Assembly: GCF_001591605.1 (NCBI RefSeq)
Contig: NZ_BCVF01000031.1
Span: 1-49,158, forward strand
Reading direction: 5' to 3'
Source: Bacillus badius NBRC 15713
GTDB lineage: Bacteria; Bacillota; Bacilli; Bacillales; Domibacillaceae
Length of the DNA: 49,158 nucleotides
The notes under the pieces were generated by a model. That model did not search any database. It saw only the letters and a list, made by a program, of their open reading frames with translations, and had not been told where the DNA came from. Position 1 is the stretch's first letter; each line of letters starts with the position of its first letter. Positions 1-8,432 of the stretch are shown here, piece after piece. The translations under genes and the position numbers were made by a program.

Positions 1-218
1 TCGACAAACTGCAACCCCACTTGTTAAATAAGGGGGATTTCCATAAATGTCACAGTTTTTTTAAAAACACCGCAGCTTTATTTTAAACCTGCAGCTCATG
101 TTGATTTCAATCGACATTTCACCGGTCCTTACATGTTTGAATAGCCAATTTTACTTTCAGTTTATTTTTTGATAAACAATTAAACATTTAGCAAACGGGA
201 CAACAGTTGCACAACTCT

Positions 219-527
219 CTAAAAAAGAACTTCATTGTCTGACTTCTGTATGTACCTTGCTAAATAATTTAATACAGCCGCAACTCTCTCTATGTCTATA
301 GACGTTAAAGGGGAAGCTCCCTCCATTACCTTTTGTAGACTTGTCCAATCATCATATAAAGACCCCACTACTAATTCTGGAACTTCTTTATCCAAATTTT
401 CAATATCATCATCTGAAACTGCCCAATAGTAATCTGAATCTAAAGGCACCTGTTCCAAACCGCTTTTTTGAATGCTCTCCATTAGCAATTGGCAAAGCTT
501 TATTAGGTGTTCGGCATTTATATCCAT
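219..527 (-). CDS. Small acidic protein of unknown function (possible immunity protein)
   Basis: A 102-residue soluble, acidic, helix-rich protein that I cannot assign to a named family. The start is supported: an AAAGGTGA ribosome site lies about 9 bases upstream of the ATG. There is no signal peptide or membrane segment. It lies beside a decayed permease fragment and a SUKH-fold protein (1209-1751), which is the sort of company kept by orphan immunity genes of polymorphic toxin systems. That role is inference from neighbourhood and composition only. No toxin gene is visible in the window. Confidence 0.6.
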   Translation of the reverse strand: MDINAEHLIKLCQLLMESIQKSGLEQVPLDSDYYWAVSDDDIENLDKEVPELVVGSLYDDWTSLQKVMEGASPLTSIDIERVAAVLNYLARYIQKSDNEVLF

Positions 528-721
528 ATATACTAGTCACCTTTCCTATATACTTGAGCTGACCACCGTTGTTTTAGCTATTTGTAAAAGTAAAATTAGA
601 GTTGAACTAAAACTCCAACCGCCGTAATGCCTCATTGGCTAACTTCTTTGTCATAGCCTCTACTCGTTAGCGTACTGGCCGCTGTTTCCGAGCGGAAATG
701 TAAGCTGTTCAAGGAAAAAAT

Positions 722-1036
722 CTATAACTTAACTGACCTCTTACAGAAGAGAAATAAAAATAAGAAACTTAAAGACAATATCATTAGACGATTCAGGTAA
801 TAATATTCCGGCGACACTGAGTAGAAAAAGTTATTTGTGTTTGAACCGATAGAAAACAGTTTAAACATCCTGCCATCAGATAGAACATCAATGATAAAGT
901 ACATTAAGGTTACAAATAATCCAATGTAGCTGTTTTTCGCATATACGGTTACACACAGCAATAAAGAGGATAAGAAAAGAATATTTGGAGTAAACCTCAC
1001 ACTCAACCATAGACTATCTAAATCAAGGAAAGACAC
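722..1036 (-). pseudogene. C-terminal remnant of an ABC-2 type permease
   Basis: The 104 residues hold about three hydrophobic segments and a typical ABC-permease tail (SPEYYYLNR, then a final membrane helix and a basic end). The reading frame stays open for roughly 14 codons upstream of the GTG at 1036, with protein-like sequence, and then meets a TAG. There is no ribosome site at the GTG. This fits the 3' end of a longer gene that lost its front. No ATPase partner is present nearby. An intact small membrane protein is the less likely alternative. Confidence 0.5.
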
Positions 1037-1208
1037 GTTTCTAAAATAGATTATACCAATAAATGATGAATTTTCCGTTGTCTATCTTGATATGTTGACT
1101 TCCCTACCGCAATATAATGGGTTGTTATGGTAAAATACATTCACAGAAGAAAGGAAAGCCTGATTCCTGTTGTTCTTGGCAGTATTATATTTGAGGGGTG
1201 AGGAGAAG

Positions 1209-1751
1209 ATGGAAAGTATGATAAACCAAGCAGAATGGTTATGGGAGCGTATGATTGAAAGAGGAGAAAATTTTGAGAGTGGCTTTAAGGAATCATTAAA
1301 TCTTCAGCCAGGCGCAAGTGATGAAGATTTTCAACTTATTGAGAAGACATTGGGGGTGACACTTCCTGAAGAAGTAAAGAGTCTTTACAGGGTGTATAAC
1401 GGACAAGTTTGGGAGCTTGGAACGAATCCGTTTGTAAGAAATCTGACTTTGTCACCCACTTCTGAAGTTATTGATAATTGGTGTTTTCTACAAGAAGAAT
1501 TCGATCCAGATGATGGGTTAGAGTTAGAATTTGAAAAAGAGCTTAAGCCATTTCTTTGGAATTCCAAGTGGATTCCCATTGCGGCCAATGGCGGCGGTGA
1601 TTACCTTTGCATTGATACAGATCCATCTGACGCTGGCACAGCAGGACAAGTATTATACTTTTGGCATGACTGGGGAAATCGTTCTGTGGAAGCAAGAAAT
1701 ATTTTTGAATTCATCGAGATTTGCTTAAAAGAAGATTGCGAACAATATTAA
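1209..1751 (+). CDS. SMI1/KNR4 family (SUKH) protein
   Basis: A soluble 180-residue protein with the SUKH pattern: an N-terminal helix, then the acidic stretch with GASDEDFQLIEKTLGVTLP, LYRVYNGQ, and the strand motif WIPIAANGGGDYLCID in the second half (sequence split here for length). The ATG at 1209 is preferred over the upstream in-frame TTG at 1170 because a GAGGGGTGAGGAG ribosome site lies just before it. In bacteria these proteins are often immunity proteins against secreted nuclease or other polymorphic toxins (family knowledge). Here it stands alone as an orphan, convergent with the RNA ligase gene, so its partner cannot be named. Confidence 0.85.
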   Translation: MESMINQAEWLWERMIERGENFESGFKESLNLQPGASDEDFQLIEKTLGVTLPEEVKSLYRVYNGQVWELGTNPFVRNLTLSPTSEVIDNWCFLQEEFDPDDGLELEFEKELKPFLWNSKWIPIAANGGGDYLCIDTDPSDAGTAGQVLYFWHDWGNRSVEARNIFEFIEICLKEDCEQY

Positions 1752-1879
1752 TCACAGCATGGGATATAAACAGCTGCGAACAAATGCTGAAGCGAACAGA
1801 TGCATTAGTGCAAGAAGGCCGAGGTGCCCTCATGTTTTCTTTTAGACTATTTATCTGTTACAGCTTCAGCTAAATTATA

Positions 1880-3070
1880 TTAATGGGCTTTAAAGTTGTA
1901 CAAAGGCTTAATTACCCGTTCAATCGTTAAAGACTCTTTAACGTTATTGATAATTTCATCTATAGACTTATAAACCATTGGTGATTCATCAAGTGTGCTT
2001 TCTCCAACGGATGTGGTCCATATGCCATTCATAGAATCCTCGAAGTCGTGCAGGGATAACGTTTGCTTAGCTTTAGATCGCGACATGATGCGCCCCGCTC
2101 CATGCGGTCCTGAGAAATTCCAATCGGGATTTCCTTTTCCCATGGCAATGATCGAACCCTCTCTCATATTAATCGGAACAATGACGCGCTCATCTTGTTG
2201 AGCAGAAATAGCGCCTTTACGCAAAATCATATTCTCCATATCGATATAGTTATGGATAGTAGTAAAATGATCAACAATAGCCCACTCCATACGTGTCACA
2301 ATTTCATCTACCATTGCTTTACGGTTTAACCTGGCATACTCCTGAGCTATTTTCATATCATTCATGTAATCATCAAAGCCTTGGCCTTTCAAATAGGCTA
2401 GATCCTTTGAAACTTTCGGCTTGCTGATTGCTTGTAGAGCTTCAGGAATTTCTGCTTGCCGGCCCTCTTTCTTCAGCCGCTCAATAATTGCTTTCCTTTG
2501 CGCACTAATGTCCGTCAACTCATCATAAGCGCGCTTCTGATAATACTCGGCTACCTGCTTACCAAGGTTTCTTGATCCAGAATGAATCACCAATACTACT
2601 TGGTCATCCATCTCATTTAGCTCGATAAAGTGATTGCCGCCTCCGAGTGTACCAATAGAATCCTTTGCCCGGTTCAAATTAAATGGAGCTCGGACGTCTC
2701 TGAAATTGACACGCTTAGAAAGCGGATGGCGCTGGCTGCTGGAACGGACACTAAAGCCGCTCGGTACAAATTTGCGTATAGTATCATCAAGCTGATCGAA
2801 ATTGACTTCCGCTTTATGTTTATCAATCACAGCCACTTCCATCCCGCATCCGATATCGACCCCCACTAAGTTGGGAACAATTTTATCTTGAATCGTCATG
2901 GTTGTGCCAATCGTGCAGCCGGCTCCGGCATGAGTATCCGGCATAATTCGAATCTTCGAATGTTGAACAAACTCTTGGTCACATAGCTCAATAATTTGAG
3001 ACATAGCCGTTTGTTCTACATTGTCAGTAAATACTTTTGCTGTATTGTATTTTCCTTTCAATTGCAACAT
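1880..3070 (-). CDS. rtcB: RtcB family RNA-splicing ligase
   Basis: This enzyme joins RNA 2',3'-cyclic phosphate (or 3'-phosphate) ends to 5'-hydroxyl ends, using GTP and Mn2+. Family motifs are visible in order: MPDTHAGAGCTIG (43-55), VDIGCGM (71-77, with the metal-binding Asp72 and Cys75), GGGNHF (143-148), HSGSRNLG (163-170), and the SGPHGAGR motif near residue 320 whose His is guanylylated in the family. The length of 396 is near the usual 400. The ATG follows AAAGGGGGAG. There is no archease, RtcA or RtcR neighbour, so it is a stand-alone copy. Its role here may be repair of tRNA or rRNA after ribotoxin damage, which is inference. Confidence 0.95.
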   Translation of the reverse strand: MLQLKGKYNTAKVFTDNVEQTAMSQIIELCDQEFVQHSKIRIMPDTHAGAGCTIGTTMTIQDKIVPNLVGVDIGCGMEVAVIDKHKAEVNFDQLDDTIRKFVPSGFSVRSSSQRHPLSKRVNFRDVRAPFNLNRAKDSIGTLGGGNHFIELNEMDDQVVLVIHSGSRNLGKQVAEYYQKRAYDELTDISAQRKAIIERLKKEGRQAEIPEALQAISKPKVSKDLAYLKGQGFDDYMNDMKIAQEYARLNRKAMVDEIVTRMEWAIVDHFTTIHNYIDMENMILRKGAISAQQDERVIVPINMREGSIIAMGKGNPDWNFSGPHGAGRIMSRSKAKQTLSLHDFEDSMNGIWTTSVGESTLDESPMVYKSIDEIINNVKESLTIERVIKPLYNFKAH

Positions 3071-3183
3071 ATGGTCATCTTCTCCCCCTTTGATTTAACA
3101 AACATTTTACTAAAATTTGTATTTTCATTCTTCCCTATTATACATGATGTTTCAAATAATGTTCTCACTTCACCAGCCGCAAA

Positions 3184-3366
3184 ATGATAAGAAGCCATTC
3201 GCAAGAGGGAACCATCATCAAAAAGTGGAGCTGGATTATATTGATTGCCGCTATTTTAATGGGAGCATTCCTTCTTTTCTTCCAGCACTTACAGGAAGAA
3301 AAGAAAGCCGCCGAAGAACAGGCCGTGAAAAACGCTGTGGAAGATTATTTATTTAAAGAAAGATGA
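3184..3366 (+). CDS. Small single-pass membrane protein
   Basis: A 60-residue product with one clear transmembrane helix (about residues 15-35), then a charged coiled-coil-like tail rich in Glu, Lys and Ala. It is divergent from rtcB, with its start 113 bases from that of rtcB. No convincing ribosome site precedes the ATG at 3184. A later, non-ATG start near the KKWSW segment is possible. A weak hairpin (GAAGC-gaag-GCTTC) follows directly after the stop. Function unknown. Confidence 0.5.
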   Translation: MIRSHSQEGTIIKKWSWIILIAAILMGAFLLFFQHLQEEKKAAEEQAVKNAVEDYLFKER

Positions 3367-3489
3367 AGCGAAGGCTTCTTATTCCACCATCCAGCAGAGT
3401 GTAAAGAAGCAGATTTATTTAAGGTAAAAAAACAAACAGTTATATATACTTAAATCAAGATAGATACAAACAATAAGGGGGATACAACT

Positions 3490-4047
3490 ATGGCAATGGA
3501 GCTGCCGCTAGAAAAACGCGAAGAATTATTTAGAGTGTTGAAAGCCCGTTTTGAGAACAACATGAGCCGCCATAAAGGGCTTGAATGGAGCAAAGTCCAA
3601 GTAAAGCTGGAAGCTAATTCTGAAAAAATGTGGTCGCTCAATGAAATGGAAAGAACCGGCGGAGAACCGGACGTTGTTGGCCATGATAAACAGCAGGACG
3701 AATACCTTTTTTATGATTGCTCAGCGGAAAGTCCAAAAGGGCGCAGAAGTGTTTGTTATGATCGTGAAGGTCTGGAGTCAAGAAAAAAACATAAGCCAGA
3801 AAATAATGCTATTGATATGGCGGCCGCCATGGGCATTGAACTTTTGACAGAAGAACAATATCGAGCGCTGCAGAAAATTGAAGATTTCGATATGAAAACC
3901 TCAAGCTGGATTCAAACACCCTCTGATATTAGAAAACTCGGCGGTGCCCTTTTTTGCGATCGGCGTTTCGGCAAGGTCTTCGTCTACCACAATGGAGCGG
4001 AAGCCTACTATGCTGCCAGGGGATTTCGCGGCTCACTCAGAGTTTAA
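3490..4047 (+). CDS. DUF4256 family protein
   Basis: A 185-residue soluble protein that matches DUF4256 over its full length. Recognisable stretches are the N-terminal KREELFRVLKARFENN, GEPDVVGHD, the conserved cysteine-containing FYDCSAESPKGRRS, and the C-terminal ALFCDRRFG...VYHNGAEAYYAARGFRG. The start is preceded by AAGGGGGAT. A strong terminator follows at 4162-4205. The family is common in Bacillus and has no assigned activity. The protein ends where family members usually end, so it looks complete. Confidence 0.85.
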   Translation: MAMELPLEKREELFRVLKARFENNMSRHKGLEWSKVQVKLEANSEKMWSLNEMERTGGEPDVVGHDKQQDEYLFYDCSAESPKGRRSVCYDREGLESRKKHKPENNAIDMAAAMGIELLTEEQYRALQKIEDFDMKTSSWIQTPSDIRKLGGALFCDRRFGKVFVYHNGAEAYYAARGFRGSLRV

Positions 4048-4161
4048 ACCTTGCTTAGACGGCGACATCAGTATTAAAAAGCAGATCACGCGAGAAAAGG
4101 CTTTTAATTTTATTCGGGAATACGAGAAATTCCTTGCTCTCTTCCCCCTATTGAAAAAAAT

Positions 4162-4205
4162 AAAGCCGATGAATTCCTTCATGCAGGAAAATCGGCTTTT
4201 TATGT
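4162..4205 (+). terminator. Intrinsic terminator after the DUF4256 gene
   Basis: Arms AAAGCCGAT (4162-4170) and ATCGGCTTT (4191-4199) enclose a second inner stem TTCCT/AGGAA, and the structure ends in TTTTTAT. The A-run on the other side lets it also serve the convergent dioxygenase gene. Confidence 0.85.
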
Positions 4206-4279
4206 CCATGTTTGTACAGTTCATATGTTCGGCGATGTATTGTCGGTCTCCCTCATTAGGCTTTCTTCATTTCATCTCT

Positions 4280-5278
4280 TTAAGCATTTACGCTATCAGC
4301 TATTTTTTCACGTTTTGGAATCCCGTTCCGTCCTGGAAAATCTGGCGCCAGCTTTCGAGAATTAGGCATCTTGAGCCACAATCTCAATAAATGGCGTCTG
4401 CGTTCCACCTCATCATAGTCTTCAAATAGTGTACGGGAATGCCAAACCATATAATTATTAGCAAATTGAATATCTCCCGGTTCAAGCATCATATCCAGAC
4501 GGATCTTCTCATCATGAAGGATGGAATCGACTATATCAAATGCTTCTGCTTCCACTTTGGACAGAGGGGTTCCTGCTGTCTCTGTTGCCGATTCGATATA
4601 ACCTCTCATATACCGTGAACTTAATTTACCATCATGGTAGCTGAAGATCGGGGTAAAATCCGGCCTGCCATCGCCAAGGTGATCCATGAGGTATGGACGA
4701 TAAAGAATTCCAAGGTACTCTGGGTATTTTTCCAACACTTCGTTATAAAGAGTCATGGCACTTGCCAGGCTGCTTAAACCGCCCGATTTTGCTTTGCGAA
4801 GAGAAAACAATCCGACTACATCGGATAAATCTGTGTGATAAGGAAGATGTTCGTTTGTTTCATATACCCGGACACTTTTTGTCTTATTCTCCCCGATGTT
4901 CTTCACATGCCCCAAGAGATCCCCTTTTACATTTTGCGTAACTGGCGTGCCCATGTGAAGCCCAAGACCATAATAAATGATGCTCGCCTGTTCATCTGTA
5001 TATTGTTCAACCGGCAGTCCGCGAAGGAGCAGAAATCCTCGGCCATTCTCCAATTCTTCCACAAAGTAAGCGATCTCATTAGCGAGGTCAGGAATCGGAA
5101 AATCTTCTTTGGTAAAATCCGGCGCCTTTAATCCCTTTTCCTGTACATGCCGCAAAGCATTTTCAAGAGAAGCAATAGCGTCTTTCGACCAATAATAAAT
5201 CCAGGAATCGTCTTGCAGCAGTTCTTTTCCCTTCCATACAGCTGGCCCTTGAACTTTTTCCTTTAAAATGATTCCCAT
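4280..5278 (-). CDS. TauD/TfdA-family 2-oxoglutarate and Fe(II)-dependent dioxygenase
   Basis: The 332-residue double-stranded beta-helix oxygenase would hydroxylate or cleave a small substrate while turning 2-oxoglutarate into succinate and CO2. The facial triad is visible: HTD at 148-150 (His148, Asp150) and the distal His280 in MVWHSRT. Arg299 in HLLRLW is the likely 2-oxoglutarate anchor. The ribosome site AAAGGAGG lies 7 bases before the ATG at 5278; a GTG one codon earlier is also usable. The gene lies downstream of, and on the same strand as, a GntR/FCD regulator, with a terminator and a repeat-rich promoter region between them. Substrate unknown; amino-acid or carnitine-like compounds are plausible given the neighbours. 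Confidence 0.88.
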   Translation of the reverse strand: MGIILKEKVQGPAVWKGKELLQDDSWIYYWSKDAIASLENALRHVQEKGLKAPDFTKEDFPIPDLANEIAYFVEELENGRGFLLLRGLPVEQYTDEQASIIYYGLGLHMGTPVTQNVKGDLLGHVKNIGENKTKSVRVYETNEHLPYHTDLSDVVGLFSLRKAKSGGLSSLASAMTLYNEVLEKYPEYLGILYRPYLMDHLGDGRPDFTPIFSYHDGKLSSRYMRGYIESATETAGTPLSKVEAEAFDIVDSILHDEKIRLDMMLEPGDIQFANNYMVWHSRTLFEDYDEVERRRHLLRLWLKMPNSRKLAPDFPGRNGIPKREKIADSVNA

Positions 5279-5281
5279 CAC

Positions 5282-5692
5282 TCTTCCTCCTTTAAATTAT
5301 GAATGAATGTATTTCTCTAAAAATCAGATTGTGCTTTTTCAATACGACCCAGAGGCATTAACAGCTATATCAGCCGACTTGGCTCGCACCAATCTGATTG
5401 CGTGTGAACCGGGAAAACTCATGATTCATCAGGATGGCACGCGGATGGCTGCCTCAAGTATCACCGGAACTTGGCAACACTTTTTCATGGGGATATACCG
5501 CCCGACTGTTTCCTGTGATGAACGACCATCAACAGCTTAAAGTTTATTCAGAAAAGCAAGCTAAGCTTCTACACAGAAACGTTTAACCTCGGCCAAGCCG
5601 TTATTCACCCCCTTTGCTTTCATCAAATGAAAATTGTTGAAAAATTCAATATTTTTGTATATTAAGAAAAATAACATGATTTGGTTTATATT
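5282..5692. other. Leader and intergenic region of the dioxygenase gene
   Basis: No convincing gene lies here. A 77-codon open frame at 5307-5540 on the plus strand has no ribosome site and no recognisable domain. The A+T-rich part at 5632-5690 contains TTGTTGAAAAATTCAA, a loose inverted repeat that could be an additional regulator site. The dioxygenase promoter must lie here or in the adjoining GTTGAC repeat. Confidence 0.4.
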
Positions 5693-5712
5693 GTCAACGG
5701 TTAACAGTCAAC
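5669..5712 (-). promoter_or_regulatory. Candidate promoter and operator of the dioxygenase gene
   Basis: Read on the minus strand, GTTGACTGTTAACCGTTGAC (5712-5693) is a direct repeat of GTTGAC around the palindrome GTTAAC. The second copy supplies a TTGACA -35 element. A TTATTT -10 element follows after 17 bases. A regulator bound to the repeats would cover the -35. The neighbouring GntR/FCD protein is the obvious candidate, by inference. Confidence 0.5.
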
Positions 5713-5726
5713 AATTTTGAAAACTT

Positions 5727-5766
5727 AATAAACCTTAAGGAAGGCTGGCTCTCCTTAAGGTTTATT
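5727..5766. terminator. Long perfect hairpin terminator after the GntR gene
   Basis: A perfect 15-bp inverted repeat (AATAAACCTTAAGGA at 5727-5741 and its complement at 5752-5766) has a 10-base loop. It begins 26 bases after the GntR stop on the minus strand. It separates the regulator from the dioxygenase promoter. Confidence 0.8.
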
Positions 5767-5792
5767 GTAGCGCTATTTATTCAACCATCTGT

Positions 5793-6452
5793 TTATTCGT
5801 TTTTATCCAAGGACAGAATCTTTAACATATTTTCTAGTCCTTTGTCGATATGATCATTCATTTCTCTCACTGCCCTTTCTTCGTCTCCTTCCAGGATCGC
5901 CTGGCAGATCCGTTCATGCTCATCTGAAATCGGATGAATACATTCATTAGGGATAATATGATTGCGGATATAGATCACTTTAGATTTAATCACCTCCATC
6001 AGCTGAATCAGTTGTTTATTTCTTGATCCTTCAATGATTAAATCGTGAAATTGCTGATCAAACAATACTAATTTTTTAAAGTTATTTTGTTTGTAGGCCT
6101 CTCTTGTCTGATCAATGCAATGTAACAGCCTTTCTTTTTCATCCGAAGAGAGAGAGTTGGTCGCTAATCGAACAGCTATGGCCTCTAAGCCTTGACGGCA
6201 TTGTAAAATGTCAATAATATCTTGGTGAGTGGGCTGAAAAACTTGGACAAGCCCATCATGCTGTGTGAGAAGGCCGTCTTGAATCAGCATCCGAATCGCC
6301 TCTCTAATCGGTCCCCTGCTTACCCCAAATTTGCTTGCTAACTTAGATTCAACCACCCTTTCTCCAGATTGGAAGACCCCTTCCAAGATAGAAGATTTAA
6401 TGATGGCATACGCTTGAAGGTGGAGGGGTTCGGATTTTATGACATTATCCAT
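5793..6452 (-). CDS. GntR-family transcriptional regulator, FadR/FCD subfamily
   Basis: The 219 residues consist of an N-terminal winged helix (helix-turn-helix about 35-60, with KFGVSRGPIREAIRML) and an all-helical FCD ligand domain. The usual metal-site residues are visible in FDQQFHDLI, SDEHERI and NDHID. The ATG at 6452 is chosen because GGAG lies 9 bases before it; the frame extends upstream to a TTG without a site. It is upstream of the dioxygenase gene and divergent from the amine oxidase gene, so it probably controls one or both. FCD regulators usually sense organic acids or sugar acids, which fits a catabolic role. Confidence 0.92.
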   Translation of the reverse strand: MDNVIKSEPLHLQAYAIIKSSILEGVFQSGERVVESKLASKFGVSRGPIREAIRMLIQDGLLTQHDGLVQVFQPTHQDIIDILQCRQGLEAIAVRLATNSLSSDEKERLLHCIDQTREAYKQNNFKKLVLFDQQFHDLIIEGSRNKQLIQLMEVIKSKVIYIRNHIIPNECIHPISDEHERICQAILEGDEERAVREMNDHIDKGLENMLKILSLDKNE

Positions 6453-6794
6453 TCGTTCATCTCCAATCAATTTTCGTAGTGATAAAATCTAAAAATTTCG
6501 AATTTACAGCCTCTTATTCTTTTTTATCATTTTATATAATTTCATGGCATTGAGCAATGATGAGAACTGCAAGACTGAAAAGTTGGGAGATTCTAGCGGA
6601 ATCTCTACATTAAGAAGAAAGCGCAACTCCTCCATGCCTATTGACTAAAGCTACAACTATTCTCATACGCACGAAGGGGCAGGAATAACCCGCATAAACA
6701 ACTTTTTTCTTTTCACTTCATAATTCTAGTTTTTATTTGAATAGATTGATAGGAAGACATACTTTATTAATTCTCTGCCTTGAGGAGGAATAGC
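6453..6794. other. Divergent intergenic region between GntR and amine oxidase genes
   Basis: The stretch contains the promoters of both genes but no open frame worth calling. A near-palindrome AAATTTCGAATTT lies at about 6489-6501, close to the GntR start. A TTGACT at 6641-6646 is a possible -35 for the amine oxidase gene, but the matching -10 is poor. I cannot assign the promoters with confidence. Confidence 0.4.
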
Positions 6795-8279
6795 ATGTTC
6801 AGTTACGTATTTCCTCATTTGTCCTCGGAACAAATGATTTCAATTATTAGAAATGGGCTTAAAAAAACTAATATTCCTAAGAAAATCATGATTGTTGGTG
6901 CAGGCATGGCTGGATTGGTTGCGGCATCCTTGCTTAAGCAGGCTGGACACAATATCACTATTCTCGAAGCTGCAGACAGGGTTGGCGGAAGAATATATAC
7001 GCTGAAGGGCCGTTTTAAAAACCAACAATACCTGGAGGCGGGTGCCATGCGCATCCCGCACACTCATTTGCTGACGATGGAATATATTAAAAAATTCCGG
7101 CTTCCAACCAATGAATTTATCCAATCCACCCCTAATGACATCATCTATGTGAAAGGGAAAAAAATCCGTTTAATGAAATATGAACAGAATCCAGATATTC
7201 TGCAATACCCTGTTTATCCTCATGAAAAAGGGAAAACTGCTGCAGAACTGCTTCAGTTAGCAGCAAAGCCGATAATTGATTTTATTGAGCAAAATCCAAG
7301 AAAGAATTGGCCGCGGGTCATAAGAGCTTTAGATAAATATTCAATGGATCATTATTTGAGATATAACCCATACGGAGTCACCTTATCTGCAGGTGCCATT
7401 GAAATGATCAAGGTCGTCCTTACGCTTGAGGGACTTTCGGAGCTTTCTTTCTTAGATGTACTACGTGAACTTTTCATCCTTTTTACCCCTGCGATTACGT
7501 TTTATGAAATCACCGGGGGGAACGCTCAGCTGCCCAAAGCTTTCACTGCTCAGCTGAAAGATGAGATCCGCTATGGACACAGCTTGAAGAGAATCGTACA
7601 GGAGAACAGCCAAGTGACACTCCATACTGCCCATAAAGTCTTAGGATCATTTCAAATGACTGGTGACCTTGCGATTGTTACTCTTCCTTTTTCCACTCTG
7701 CAATTCGTCGAAGTAGAGCCTCATCATTCATTTTCAGAAAACAAATGGAAAGCCATTCGGGAACTTCACTATGTTGGAGCTACCAAAACAGGTATCGAGT
7801 TCAAAAATAGGTTCTGGGAAAAACAAGGACTCTATGGCGGCCAAACGATTACGGATCTCCCCATTAAATATGTCCATTACCCAAGCCACGGTATTGGCAC
7901 ACAAGGTTCGGGGGTGATTTTGGGCAGTTATACATGGGGTGATGATACTGTCCCCTGGGATAGCCTGGAGGATGATGTGCGCATGGAGTATGTTTTAAAA
8001 AACTTAGCTGCCATACATGGTGAACAGGTGTATCGTGATTTCGAAGGAGGGGCGAGCCACAGCTGGAATCGAGATCCGTATGCTGCAGGAGCTTTCACTA
8101 TGTTTAAGCCGGAACAGATAAAAGAATTATCCCCTCATATATCCACACCAGAAGGAAGAATTCATTTTGCTGGTGAACATGCCTCAACTGCCCACGCCTG
8201 GATTCAAGGAGCCATCGAATCTGGAATCCGGGCGGCATATGAAGTCAATGATTTGCCCAGAACATTCTTTGGCTCCTGA
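6795..8279 (+). CDS. FAD-dependent amine oxidase (L-amino-acid oxidase/monoamine oxidase type)
   Basis: The 494-residue flavoprotein would oxidise an amine or L-amino acid to the imine, giving ammonia and hydrogen peroxide. It shows the N-terminal dinucleotide-binding motif VGAGMAGL (34-41), the following acidic strand end [13 protein letters not shown] (57-68), and the C-terminal FAD motif [10 protein letters not shown] near residue 455. The ATG at 6795 is preceded by GAGGAGG; the TTG at 6780 lies upstream of that site and is not used. It resembles Bacillus YobN-type proteins. It is divergent from the GntR gene. No signal peptide is visible, so it is probably cytoplasmic, unlike many secreted L-amino-acid oxidases. 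Confidence 0.9.
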   Translation: MFSYVFPHLSSEQMISIIRNGLKKTNIPKKIMIVGAGMAGLVAASLLKQAGHNITILEAADRVGGRIYTLKGRFKNQQYLEAGAMRIPHTHLLTMEYIKKFRLPTNEFIQSTPNDIIYVKGKKIRLMKYEQNPDILQYPVYPHEKGKTAAELLQLAAKPIIDFIEQNPRKNWPRVIRALDKYSMDHYLRYNPYGVTLSAGAIEMIKVVLTLEGLSELSFLDVLRELFILFTPAITFYEITGGNAQLPKAFTAQLKDEIRYGHSLKRIVQENSQVTLHTAHKVLGSFQMTGDLAIVTLPFSTLQFVEVEPHHSFSENKWKAIRELHYVGATKTGIEFKNRFWEKQGLYGGQTITDLPIKYVHYPSHGIGTQGSGVILGSYTWGDDTVPWDSLEDDVRMEYVLKNLAAIHGEQVYRDFEGGASHSWNRDPYAAGAFTMFKPEQIKELSPHISTPEGRIHFAGEHASTAHAWIQGAIESGIRAAYEVNDLPRTFFGS

Positions 8280-8395
8280 ATCGGTTGACTATCTGGCAGC
8301 TATATGCCTTTAGGGCGCTAATCGAAAGTGAAAAACAAGCAGATGTTAGATTCCCAAGGCGGGAACATGAGAAAATATTTAGTGCCCCAAAGCTA

Positions 8396-8427
8396 TAAAA
8401 AGCCTCTTGATGTTCGATCAAGAGGCT
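8396..8427 (-). terminator. Terminator of the transporter-M20-epimerase operon
   Basis: Arms AGCCTCTTGA (8401-8410) and TCAAGAGGCT (8418-8427) enclose a 7-base loop. On the minus strand the hairpin is followed by TTTTAT. It starts 6 bases after the epimerase stop. The plus-strand side lacks a T-run, so it mainly serves the minus strand. Confidence 0.85.
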
Positions 8428-8432
8428 AAATG

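Noticed and set aside
1-218. Possible gene or element at the left edge
   Set aside because: A+T-rich, no frame with a ribosome site and no clear repeat; I see nothing supportable.
541-721. Short frames near a possible gene end (MTKKLANEALRRLEF-like peptide)
   Set aside because: Only 15 codons, no ribosome site; likely chance or an unrecognisable relic.
5307-5540. 77-codon plus-strand frame between dioxygenase and GntR genes
   Set aside because: No ribosome site, overlaps the divergent control region, and its end has random composition.
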